A DNA stretch of 64,000 nt from Phoenix dactylifera. Taxonomy: Eukaryota > Streptophyta > Magnoliopsida > Arecales > Arecaceae. The stretch spans positions 5,135,775 through 5,199,774 of the forward strand of contig NC_052409.1 of NCBI RefSeq assembly GCF_009389715.1, given 5' to 3'. The position numbers were made by a program, and so were the translations under genes. The notes below the pieces were generated by a model. The model did no database searches and was not told where the DNA came from. It was given only the letters and a program-made list of their open reading frames with translations. Shown here piece by piece: positions 46,465 through 60,200 of the stretch. Positions within the stretch are counted from its first letter, which is position 1. The number at the start of each line of letters is the position of its first letter.

Positions 46465-48046
46465 GTGAGTTTTTGTCGCCTCTCTGGCCAAAGATATCTC
46501 TCTTTTAGTCGATCCCTTCTTGTTTACTCTCTAGGGAATTCATCCTTTTTATCGCGTTTTCTCTCAGAAACCCTCTGTTTGATTGCTCGTTGTTTTGTGG
46601 ATTGCGTTATGATGGTGGACCGATATCCTTAAAGAAGGTTAAGTCAATGAGGTAGATATCTACTATTTTTTGCGATTTTGCTTTGATTTGGATGTAGATG
46701 TTCCTGTTAAATTGTTCATCAAGTTTGATTTAGATGTAGATGATCACATTAGTCTCTTCGGATCATGTTACATTGCCCTTGATTTTATTTGATTTTGCCG
46801 TTGGTTGTTTGTTATCTCCGAGAAGCAACTAGCTTGTTAGGGGGGAAAAGAATTTGCGACCATGTATATTGGCGGGTTTGTTATCCTCCATAGGTTTAAA
46901 GCTCACTATTTTTGAGGGAAAAAAAAATGATGTTCTCATTAGTTTTGATTTGGATACGGATGATTCGCTTCATGTTTGATTTGCTTTCAATGTGGGTTGT
47001 TTCTTATTTTCTTGAGTAAAATAGCTTGTCAAGTGTCGCTAGGAAAAGTATTTATTTTTGATGTATGCATGCATGTATATATGCATGTATGCATTGTCTA
47101 ATTCACCTAAATGCCATGCATGTATATATGCGTAGCCGTGCCGCTTTTGCTGGCTTATTAAGAAAGTGTACTACCCTTGATCATCCATTCATTCACCTCT
47201 CAGTTTCCCGATCCCCATATGGCACTCAGATTGGTGCTACAGATATTAGATGGATCGTGTCAATTAGGCCCAGGTGTTTCTTAACTATTCATCAACTTCC
47301 ACTACTGATGCAGGAACAAGAACCCGATTCATGATGGACATACGTCGACTACTAAACAAAGCCGTGATATCAGGTGATCTCCAATATTTTTCATTGGATA
47401 ATGAAGCAATAATGACAAATAGAAAAACAGCAATTAAAGAGAACGAGGTTAACCTAAGCTTACCTCTCCATTTATTGGATATTGGGCGTGATAATAACGG
47501 TGCACAGGATGCATCTCGACAGAGATGGGTGAACCATAAGTTTGCACAATGGTAGAGTAATTTAGAATAGAAAACCTTGTAGCATGCCTATAGAAGCAAC
47601 CGAGGTTACAATGGTGAAGGATTACCTCTTGGACACGGTATGCAGTATGGCATAATTTATCGCAATTTATATATGGACCTAATGTCCTTATTTAGATAAT
47701 CCAAAACCTTAGGTATGGAGGTCTTATCTGCCGTGACCCATGAGGTTAATCTTTCAGTCATCTTCCAACTCCAAAGCATTCTATGGGGTAGAGATGCTTG
47801 ATTGTATCTTTAATTTTTTTTATATATCAATTAATATCGAAAGTATTATACCTTTTCTCTTGGTGTAGTTTTCTATTATACTTCCCTCGTGACCACCCTG
47901 CTTCTATAAGAAATTTTGATTATAAATTAGTCTAGAGCAACATTCTTTGTTTGTTTGTTTATAGAGAGAAAGGAAGGGACCCATCTATATTATGATCGTG
48001 TAGATTCACCCATCTGAGAATAGGCATCTCTTGTGTACCACCCCCC

Positions 48047-48047
<1 letters not shown>
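46465..48047. other. Downstream flank of the SKP1-like copy
   Basis: If the copy is spliced, its intron starts here. The stretch has a run of GCATGTATATATGCATG-like palindromic units (about 47065-47130) and an unassigned open frame (47274-47555) that matches no family I know. I looked for the SKP1 exon 2 sequence ([22 protein letters not shown]) and did not find it. Confidence 0.4.
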
Positions 48048-48077
<30 letters not shown>

Positions 48078-48091
48078 ACCAAAAAAAAAAA
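48048..48091. repeat. C30 homopolymer and A-tract
   Basis: Thirty consecutive C (48048-48077), then ACC and 11 A, immediately before the LINE. The complementary strand is a long G-run with potential for G-quadruplex formation. Confidence 0.85.
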
Positions 48092-48307
48092 GAGCTTCTC
48101 ATTTTCGTCGTGGATGCCCATGGCAGCCCCAGTAGCAGTGAGTTAGGTGGAGAAAATCGGGGCCAACAGGGTGGTCGAACACCGGGGTTGACCGAGGCCA
48201 CCCCCCTGTGGTTTGTGGTGGCATAGGGGATAGTGTGAAGACCGGAGATCCCCCCTCATCGGATCTTCGAGGAGGAGCTGGCGACGCTCAAATGCCACTT
48301 CCCACGG

Positions 48308-49010
48308 GTGGCGAGGCTGCCGGCGGAGCATCTGGAGATGACGAGGATGGAATGGGAGAAGAAGGCGGTGATTGGGAAGAGTTTGGGGAGGCGAGTTCCG
48401 GCGGACCTGGTGGCACGCGAGGTTAGAAGCCGGGCCAAACTCCAGCTGTCGGTGGATGTGCTCCCAATGGCAGAGGGGCTCATGTCCGTCCGTTTTGGGT
48501 CCGGGGATGAGCGGGCGAAGGTGATGGCGACGGATCCATGGGTGGTGGCGGGCCAGCTTCTTGCAATGGAAGATTGGCAGGCCGACTTCATCCCGGAGAC
48601 CCAGATTGTAAGCCGGACAGTGATCTGGGTCCGACTACCGGGTCTTCCTCTGAAGTACTGGAATAGGGCTGCCATTTTCGAAATTGTGGCGGCGGCAGGG
48701 TTGCCGGTAGAGCTCGACGGCATTTCCAATGAGCGGTGACGGATTGGACCCGCCCGGGTGCGGGTGGAGGTTAACGTAGGTAAGCCTCTGGTACATGGTT
48801 CTTTAGTTCAAGATAGGCAGAAGAAATTTTGGCTAGCCTTTGCTAATGAGGACCTGCCAAGCCTATGCTTCCTCTGCGCTTGCATCGACCGTAAAGCGCC
48901 GGAATGCCCACTCCACGTGCTGGAGAAGAAGACGAATCCAGTTGGGGGTGGGGCTCGGGGGATGTTCCGGAGGAAAGGGCGGCACATGACCTTGAGGGGC
49001 AGGGGCCGAC
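48308..49010 (+). pseudogene. LINE ORF1 (DUF4283 and zinc knuckle), broken
   Basis: The frame 48308-48739 encodes a plant LINE ORF1 DUF4283 domain: LMSVRFGSGDERAKVMATDP, WVRLPGLPLKYWNRAAIFEI and AAAGLPVELD. A stop (TGA 48737-48739) is followed in another frame by VNVGKPLVHGSLVQ and a degenerate CCHC-type knuckle (LCFLCACIDRKAPECP, about 48870-48910). In intact elements these are a single RNA-binding ORF1 protein. Confidence 0.85.
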
Positions 49011-50182
49011 GATGTTCGGCCCCTGGATGGTAACAACCCGGGTGCAGATGCAATGGGGCGGCGGCGCCAGGGCGGAAATGCGGATGAAGTAGATGACGGG
49101 GCCTCCCACCAAGTCAACCCGGGGACCAACTGCATATGTCCCGGAGCCGAGTCCAAGCAAAGTAGTGCCGAGTGCGACCGAGTCCTCGCCGGACTCCGAG
49201 GGCTAGCAAAAGCCCAAGAAGATAGCCCGGCATATCTCACCAAGGAAGGGTAACGGTCCCGGCCATCTGGTGTTGGGTGTGGAGAAGATGGTGGCGGCTC
49301 AGGCCGAGTTGACACCGGGTCGCACTCGGTCAGGCGGCTTTCAAGCCCTAGCCTAGGGGGTAGGTCCGGGCCTGAATCACGCTCCGGATCGGGCTGCGGA
49401 CCCGGGCCCGAACCACGCTCCGGATCGGGCTGCGGACCCGGGCCTGAGCGCCCCACCAAGCCAAGCGGAGGAGCAGGGGGAACTGGGCTGGGCCCAAGCC
49501 CATGAAGGTAAGACAAGCCCAAGATTGGTTGGCGAGGGAGGTGGGCCTGGCCCACTAAAATGGGCCAGAGCCCAACAAGGAGGCGCGGCATCAATGGGCT
49601 GGGGGCCCACGAAATGGCTCGGGGTCCTGCGATGCCCTCGGGCCCTGCTGTGACCACCACGATCCCGACGAGCTACCGGCGACGATTCAGGAGCTAGAGC
49701 CTATCGCCGGAGGTCGGGGCATGCTTTCGGGCAGGTATCGGAGCCACTGACGGTGGAGGAGGCGACACCGGCAGGAAGCGATGCTCAGTGGACCCCAGCA
49801 CACGACGCGGGAAGGTGGCACACGGCGAGGCAATCATGACCGGGGCTTCGCCGCGGGGGGCAGCCGACCTAGGAGAGGCGGCGGCCGAAAAGGGGAAGGC
49901 CAACTCTCGTTCAAGCTTGGAGAAAGAAGCTTCCACCCCGATCGCAGCGCAGGAGACTTGGGCACATGTTCTCGACTCCAAGCCAAAGGGGGGCATCCAG
50001 GGGAGCGGGCTAGGCTTTCCTGTTGCTGGGCCCTCTAGTGGGCTGACATATGAGGTAGTAGTCCAGGCTCTCAAGGAATTGCTGGAGAAGCCTAAACAGG
50101 GGGAAGTCGGATCCACCAGGGAGGTGAATGGGTTGTCGAGCATGGAGAGCGAGGCCCGTCATGCCGAACCCCCAACCCTTCA
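49011..50182. other. LINE ORF1 C-terminal / spacer region
   Basis: GC-rich sequence between the zinc knuckle and the endonuclease. It contains a local tandem repeat of CGGATCGGGCTGCGGACCCG (near 49384-49445). The long open frames on the minus strand here (for example 48863-49660) are Pro/Gly-rich shadows of GC-rich DNA, not genes. Confidence 0.6.
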
Positions 50183-50880
50183 GTGAAGATCCTATTGTGG
50201 AATTGTCGGGGCGTCGGAAAACCATCCTTCCAGCCGGCCTTTCGCAGGTTAGTGAGCCTGCGCGATTCTGAGATCTGTGTTTTGTTCGAGACCCACTTAT
50301 CGGGAGTCAGCTTGCAGTGAACCAGGCATGCCATTCCGAGATCATGGGGAGTGTGTGCGGTGGAGTCTCAGGGCTTATCGGGTGGGATCATTGTCTTGTG
50401 GAGACTAGAAGGCTGCAGCATTGATGTCTTCCACAAATGCACCCAGCAAGTGACTATGGTGATCTCATAGGAGAGCAACCCCCCTTGAGTCTTACTAGCG
50501 GCATATGCGAGTACGGATTATCGGAAGAGGAGGGCTTTGTGGGAGGAGGCCACCAATCTCATCCAGTTTGGGTTTCCGGTGATGATGGTAAGGGACTTCA
50601 ATTGCATCGACGGTCCGGAGGAGAAGAGAGGGGGGAAGATCTTCACCAACAAGATCGAGGTTAGAGAGTTCCAGGATTTCATTATGTCCAACGGTCTAGC
50701 TGACCTCGGTTTTTTCGGCTCGAGGTTTACCTGATGTAACAACGGGCTAGGTCGGGCACATATTTGGGAGAGGATTGATCGTGCCTTTGCTTTGACCAGC
50801 TAGATCCAGAGATTTTCGGACTACGGGATGCGCCACTTGCCCAGGATAGTATCAGACCACTGCCTTGTCCTGATGAGTAC
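50183..50880 (+). pseudogene. LINE ORF2 APE endonuclease, broken
   Basis: Starts KILLWNCRGVGKPSF with the catalytic-site Asn, and has FETHLSG with the metal-binding Glu before a stop at 50318-50320. Other frames continue with MMVRDFNCIDGPEEKRGG (50580-50633) and LADLGFFGSRFT, and end in VSDHCLVLMS (about 50848-50878), the conserved SDH motif. Together these cover the AP-endonuclease-like domain in at least three frames. Confidence 0.88.
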
Positions 50881-53366
50881 CTCACATGCTTTTCCTATTC
50901 ATAGTCCATTTCGATTTGAGAATGTGTGGTTATCCTATCCGCGATCTTGGGATGTGGTGAGGGAGGCATGGCGAGTGCCAGTCAGAGAGGATATGATGTA
51001 CAGGGTAACTAGGAAGTTGGAGTTGACTAGACGGCGACTGATCAGGTGGAACAAAGAGGAGGTGGGAAATATTTTCAGGAGGGTGGAGGACACTAAGGCA
51101 GCTATCACAAGATTACAGGCATTAGAGGACAGTGGGGGCAGTTTGTCAGAGGTAGAGCAAGGACAGCTCAAGGGGCTACTAGTAGCTACACATCATTCCT
51201 TACTCAGACAGCAGGAGGTGTTCTGGAGGCAGAAATCGAGGGTCCAGTAGATTAAGGAAGGCAACTGAAACACAAGATTTTTCCACCAGTCGACTATATC
51301 CGAAGACAGCGCAATCGGGTGTGTAGGATCGGGGATGGTAGTGGACAAGTGTCAAATGACCAGGAGATAGTCAAGCAGACATTAGAGATATTTTTTCGAG
51401 CCGAGTGGACGAAGGTAGGGGGTGTGGATGGTAGCGTTTGTGGCCCAGATTTGGAGAGGCAGGTATCAGAGGATGAGAATGCAGCAGTAGTTAGCCCGTT
51501 GTCAGATGCAGAGGTTCAGGCAACCCTCTGATCCTTGGGTGAGGATAAAGCTCCCGGCCTGGATGGTTTTCCTCCGATTTTCTTCCGAAGGTACTGGCAC
51601 ATCGTCAGACAGGAAGTGACAGAAGTGGTCCGACGTTTCTTTGATATTGTGGCGATGCTAGAAGAGTGGAGGCGGACCTTCATCACTCTGATTTCGAAGA
51701 GACAGGATCCAATGGAGTCGGGTTACTACAGGCCAATCAGCTTGTGCACTTTCCTGTACAAAGTTGTGGTGAAGGTCTTAGTCTGGAGGATGAGAGGCAT
51801 CCTACCCAGACTCATCAGTCCTGAGCAGGGGGCGTTTATCAGAGATCGTTCCATTTTTGATAACGTCCTCATTGCCACGACTTTATGACTGACCTTCAGA
51901 GGGCGTTTAGATGCAGGAGCCTGATGGAGGTCAAACTTGATATGGAGAGAGCTTATGATAAGATGCGGTGGGACTTCATTGTGCGGTGCCTGGAGGGGTT
52001 TGGTTTCCATCCACAATGGATCAGGTGGATTCAAGGATGCATTCTGACACCATCTTTTGCACTACTGATCAATGGCTCTCTATCACGCTTCTTCTAGTCA
52101 TCGGTCGGGCTATGATAGGGTTGTCCACTTTTACCTCTTTTGTTTATCATATGTGCAGACACTCTGTCCTGCTTCCTGCGGCACGCCACGGTGACACAGG
52201 GGTTGGAGGCCTACAACTCGGCGCCGGGGACGACCCTGATCTCCCAATCTCTCATCTATTATTTGCAGATGATTGTTTGTTACTAGTCCGTGCGATGAGA
52301 CGTTCGGCTCTGGCCATCAGCAGGATTTTGGGAGCGTATTGTGGAGCATCATATCAGTAGGTCAATCTGACCCAAGTCAGCCATCTACTTCAGCCTGAAG
52401 GTCGATGCAGGAGTGAAGGTGTCTGTCATGAGCATTCTGGGGATCGACAAGCAGGAGGGGACCCTCAAATACGCCAGGGTGCCAGGTTGTCACTTGTGCA
52501 GGGGAGAGTGCACGAGCATGGAACAGAGCATCAGATGCAAACTAGAGAGCTGGCAGGTGGGTGCATTATCGATGGGCAGAGTCACACTAGTTCGATCAGT
52601 CTTGAACTCCATTCCCATGTATTTGCTATCTAACACCCTGCTTCCCCTTGCAACACTTCGAGGTCTGGAGAGGTTGTTTAGGAGCTTCATCTGGGGTTGG
52701 CGGGGGGACAGAGGGGGTGTTCATCTTGTAGCTTGGAAAACCATTTGTCAGTCAACCAACCGGAGCGGATTGGGAGTACACTCATTGATTGGGCACAGAG
52801 AGATATTCATGACTAGATTAGCAGCTAGATTTCTCCTGGAGTTGGAGAATCTTTGGGGTCCTTTGCTTAGAGCGAAGTACGGGGACCCACAATCCTAGAT
52901 AGCCATGCGTGCTGGATGAGGAGCATCCTTCATTTGGCAGGAAGTCTGTGCGCGCACCTCGAGGGTGCTACCGAAGATCAAGTGGGAGATCGGGGATGGC
53001 CGGACAATCAGGATCATGGAGGACAAATGGTTATCTGAGGTTCCATTGTAGGGCCGACCCACCATGGTTGACCACGGGTGGATGGAGGGTCGCAGCGTAT
53101 CCGAGCTATTCGTCAAAGGAAAGCAGAGGTGGGACGAGGACCTCGTTATGCGTGTATTCGGGGAGCAGTTGGCCGAGCAGGTTCTAGCCATGCCGATCAC
53201 GGAGAGAGCGACAGCAAATAGGAGGGTGTGGAGTATGACCGGATCGCCAATGGTGAGGGTCTGTGATCTCTCGGGGTTGGTCTCGGGGTCTGCGACTCGA
53301 CAGATGGCGAGCAGATGGATCTGGAGGATGTGTATTCTCCCACGGGTTGCCTTGTTTTTCTAAAAG
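50881..53366 (+). pseudogene. LINE ORF2 reverse transcriptase, broken
   Basis: Non-LTR RT blocks in order: KAPGLDGFPPIFFRRYW (51544-51600), YYRPISLCTFLYKVVVKVL, LISPEQGAFIRDRSIFDNVL, then after a frameshift LMEVKLDMERAYDKMRWDF with a catalytic Asp. The polymerase box is LLFADDCLLL (about 52259-52285), carrying the Asp pair. The thumb follows: SMGRVTLVRSVLNSIPMYLL and FIWGWRGDRGGVHLVAW. At least five in-frame interruptions are visible. Confidence 0.92.
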
Positions 53367-54125
53367 GTGGCCTGGAAGTGCCTGCACACTAGAGCAGTAC
53401 TGGGGAGGCAGGGTGTGAGGATCCCGACAGCTTGTGTGTACTGCCTGGAGGTTGAGGAATCCATTTATCACGCCCTCATCGGTTGCCCACGGGCCAGTCA
53501 GGTGCGGCATTATGCTTCGACCCAGGTAGACCAGTGGCAGAGGTGGTTGTCCATTGAGGACCTTTCGCATTTTCTGGAGGCCTCGGTACGGAGCTCTGAG
53601 TCAGAGAAGAGGGGGACTCGAGCTGCCTATCTGGCCTACCCGTGCTGGCTAGATAGGAATGCACAAGTTTTCGAGGGCAACAGCTCTCATCCGAGGGTGA
53701 TAGCGGTTAGAGCGCTTTTGCATGTGATGGAGATCCCCGGCACTGCAGAGGTGTCGCCTACGGAGTTGGCTAGGGGCATCTGGGGCCCCCATTCTGCTTT
53801 TGTAGCGTCCAAGATTGTTTTTGTCTCCTAGGAGCCTCCACCCCCTGATTTTCTGAAGGTGAACTTTGATGGTAGTATAGCTAATGACGGAAGATGCAGC
53901 GGTGTGGGTTTCACCATTCGAGACCACGATGCCAGACTAGTTGCGGCAGGAGGTTGGCGGATTTTTGACTCGTCAGTGGCATGTGCTGAGCTTAGAGCAG
54001 CCGGGGAGGGTATCTGCTGTGTGAGGCAGGCACTGGGTGCGAACCGTATCATTTTTAAGGGGATTCGGTCATGGCGGTTGAGTAGATCTGGGGTCGAGGA
54101 TGCATTGCTGAGGATCAACCGCTGA
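53367..54125 (+). pseudogene. LINE zf-RVT and RNase H domains
   Basis: The frame 53367-53831 carries the zf-RVT domain (CVYCLEVEESIYHALIGCPR). A stop follows, and then an RNase H domain at about 53844-54125: FLKVNFDGSIANDGRCSGVG, FTIRDHDARLVAAGG and ACAELRAAGEGI, with the catalytic Asp and Glu visible. A plant-type C-terminal RNase H is characteristic of a large group of plant L1 elements. It is cut short by a stop at 54123-54125. Confidence 0.88.
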
Positions 54126-54456
54126 TCCATGAAATTCACCGATTGCTGGGGGAGTGCCACTGATTGGGTTGCCTCCTTTATAGCTCATCATTCTGGTGGG
54201 TTTGTCTGGTTGGATAGTGGGTCTGTGCTAGGGTCTTTATGTAGCCTTTTATTTTCTGACTTTGTTGGCTGTATCGACACCTGTTATGTGTGAGCCGCCG
54301 TTGTACCAAAAGAGAGAGAGAGAGAGAGAGAGCTAGAATTCAACACATGGTATGCACATGATAGGGCGAGGAGAGAGAGCCGAGATCGTACAATAGTGAC
54401 TGTGCGGTGTGTCTCTTGGGGTTTTATAGCGTGGAGCTTGCTGCTTCATAGTCTTA

Positions 54457-57237
<2,781 letters not shown>

Positions 57238-60200
57238 TCATTCAAACGCCCACTGGTTCTCCCGCCGCACCTCTTCCTCTTCCTCAGGTGTGAAGTCATT
57301 TTTGATATTGAAGGTCTTGCGAATTTCTTCTGGGGTCTTTCCCTTGATCATGTCAGCAACTGTTTGGCACGTCAAATCCAGTAGTCCCTTTATGTTAAGG
57401 TAATTTGCTGCCTGAAAACATTCCAAGTATCATTAAGACCAACCGAATGAAAGCCTCATCAACAACAAAAACATCCAATTTTATGCGTAACCAGCAAATA
57501 GATGGGACTACAAGAATACAAAAATAATAATAAGACCACACACCATACGTAAAAATATGTCTAATATGGCAAGTTAGACGCCAGTCGTCACACACTGAAG
57601 AAAATCTAGGAGTATAGAATAGAAACAAATTCTTATTCTACTAACGTATAAAAGCACAAAATTTCCACCACCACGGACCCTAACCCTTGTTCTTGGTCAT
57701 GATCATGATCATGGTAGCTGTTCAAACTATATTCAACAAAGGACACAGAGATAAACCTTGATGCCTTTGGAGCCCAAAGATCTCCTTATAACTAGTATCA
57801 ATGCATTCAAACTAAATCCAAATTAATTTGATAGAGAATTGCATATGGCCATCCAAACTAAATAAAATAGATAACCTAACTCTCACTACCACATCTCCAT
57901 GGATGTTTCAGTCAAATTCTCTCAATAAGTATATCATTCTTCCAATCTCTATGGTGTCTGAATCCGTTAGTTTATTCCATTCATGTATTTCAATTCCAAG
58001 ATTCAAACTCTGAAGAAACATGAGCCCCACATCTAACTTTAAGAAAAACTTGTCGGTAAATACAAAATCCTGGCAAGAGATCTATAAGATCGTTGGAACT
58101 TCTAACTCAATATAAAAATGAACCCTGCATCTAATTTTAGGTAAACTTGTCCATAAATACAAATTACAAGAGATCAAAGATCAAGGGAACATTTAACTCA
58201 AAATCAACATGAACCCTAGATCTAATTTTGTGTAAGCCTATCTATAATGACAAAATTCTGGCAAGAGATCTACGATCAAGGGAACATCCACTTCTCTTAT
58301 CAATAAAATAAAATTTATCAAGCATTTCAGCAACCAGGGCATCCACCAGAAATCAGTTAGAAATTTGATTACAAGCTTGAGCACAATACATATAGTTTGG
58401 ATGCATATAGTTATATACTCCCAGCCTTTGTAAAACATAGGACTATTCCGACACATCATGGCACCATGAGTTCTGATGTATCAAACAAGTATCATTGTGC
58501 AGCTGACTCAGTAGTCAGGATGAAATGCATGATTGGATTAATTAAACTTTTAGGATCTGTTTAGATATTCCTGCAGCATTAGGCTGAAAACCCTGCAAGA
58601 ATCCAGCCTGGCTCATCTAGCATATATCTTCTAAACTATGTGTACAGGTTATGTCTAGTATTATAGGATATGAGGCCTGGCCCAGCCTATGTCAACTGAA
58701 CCTCTTCCAGTCCATTCCTATAGGATAGGGAAAAAGACCAGGTGAGGTCATTTTTTTATCCCTATGGAATTCGAGCCGGTCCACTTTGAATTTTTTTTTT
58801 TTTGAATACTGTGAATATGGGCTAGCCTGGCCTGTGTTCTTGTAAATCTTGTTGGATTGCACAGGATTATTCAAACAGGCTCTTAACATATAGTTACTAT
58901 TGTTATATAAAATACCATGAATAATGGTTCCTGCATTTTTACTTTATACCGTTCAATTTCTCATTTCAAGTATTAGGTACTGAAATTGGTTGAGTGTTGC
59001 TACTTGAAGAATTTATTTAGGTTGAAATTAGAAAATTTGGTGAAGTTTGACAAAAATATGTGTTGGTAAGGCTAATTCTGGTTACTGGTTTTATTTTGCT
59101 ATCGTAAATGTGCATCTGCACATGCATTTTCACCAGTAGCACTTCAAAGTAAAATTATGTTCAAGTGTTAAACTGCAGGAAAGAGAAAACAAAACTTACG
59201 TAAAACTGCAGCTAAAATTATTTGCATTTGCACATTTTTAAGGAGAACAAATTAGCAAACCATTACTTAAAACTTCCCTAGATATTTTCCATCATATAAC
59301 AGAAGAAACACAAGCAGAAATATAACCAAAAAAAAAAACCAGAAGCAGAAGATTTAACTTTTGGAGAACCTTAAATTAAGCACAGACTAAAACTTCAATC
59401 AGAAAAACTGTATTACTTCTTGAAGATCACATGTTTGAAAAGGGCATCCAATGACAGTTTCACTACTGTAGAATCATAGTCACATGTAAATGTCAGAACC
59501 AGGCCCATAAGAACTTTGCACTAATATATGATGAAATTCCAGACAGGCAAACGACAATTGACGCTGTGTAAAAGGAAAATGTGCTAAACAGTACAAATGA
59601 GGGACAAGGTCGTACCAATTTAGTCCAGATCATCCCAATACTCATGACCAGTTAGCCATTTGGCACATCATGTTATGCTGGTGATGCAGTAGACTGTTTT
59701 CCACAGATATGAATATAAAAAGTAAAAGAGATACTTGAATATGTTCAACCATCAAACAACAATTGATATGCAAGATTAGTGCAGGCAATTGATTAAAGTC
59801 ATTCATGAATGGCTCTTGTTCAGCTCAATTTTAGGCTTGATAAAGATCAAATTGAGCACAAGCAAGCTAGGATTAATCCTAGTACTTAGGTTTGAAATTA
59901 TTTCAAGCCAGGCTTGAGCAAACCCAGCTCAATCAGGTTTGGCTCAATAAGATTGGAAACTGGGCCAGCACCTTTTTCCAGCCACTCATCAATTTCTCCT
60001 TGTCAATCCACACTCAATCAACCTTAAATTGAATGTACAGATCCCCTTCCTTATTCTCAAAACCAATTCTGAGCCAGGCCTGAGCCAATGCTCATTGAAC
60101 AAGGCTTGAAATTATATGTGTAAGCATGTTACCTTGAAATCAATCCAACAGCTGAAACTATTAAACAAAATGACCTGAACACAGGTGGAACAGTTGATGG

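Larger units (their letters stand above)
48100..54335 (+). mobile_element. L1-type LINE retrotransposon with RNase H, inactivated
   Basis: A near full-length plant LINE. The order is ORF1 (DUF4283 and a zinc knuckle), a Gly/Pro-rich spacer, then ORF2 with APE endonuclease, reverse transcriptase, zf-RVT and a C-terminal RNase H. The 3' end is GCCGTTGTACCAAAA followed by GA units. Many stop codons and frameshifts break every domain, so it is dead. It separates the SKP1-like copy from SKP1-B. The exact 5' end (about 48100) and any target duplication are uncertain. The many overlapping open frames on both strands reflect its high GC content. Confidence 0.92.

Noticed and set aside
47274-47555. 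Possible second exon of the SKP1-like copy (RFMMDIRRLLNKAV after a CAG)
   Set aside because: Superficial resemblance to [10 protein letters not shown], but the phase from the donor gives an early stop and the later NDFTPEEE and WAFE motifs are absent. Only about half of the bases match.
48863-49660. 265-codon minus-strand frame in the LINE spacer
   Set aside because: Pro/Gly/Ser-rich translation of GC-rich tandem sequence inside a plus-strand LINE; no domain and no start context.
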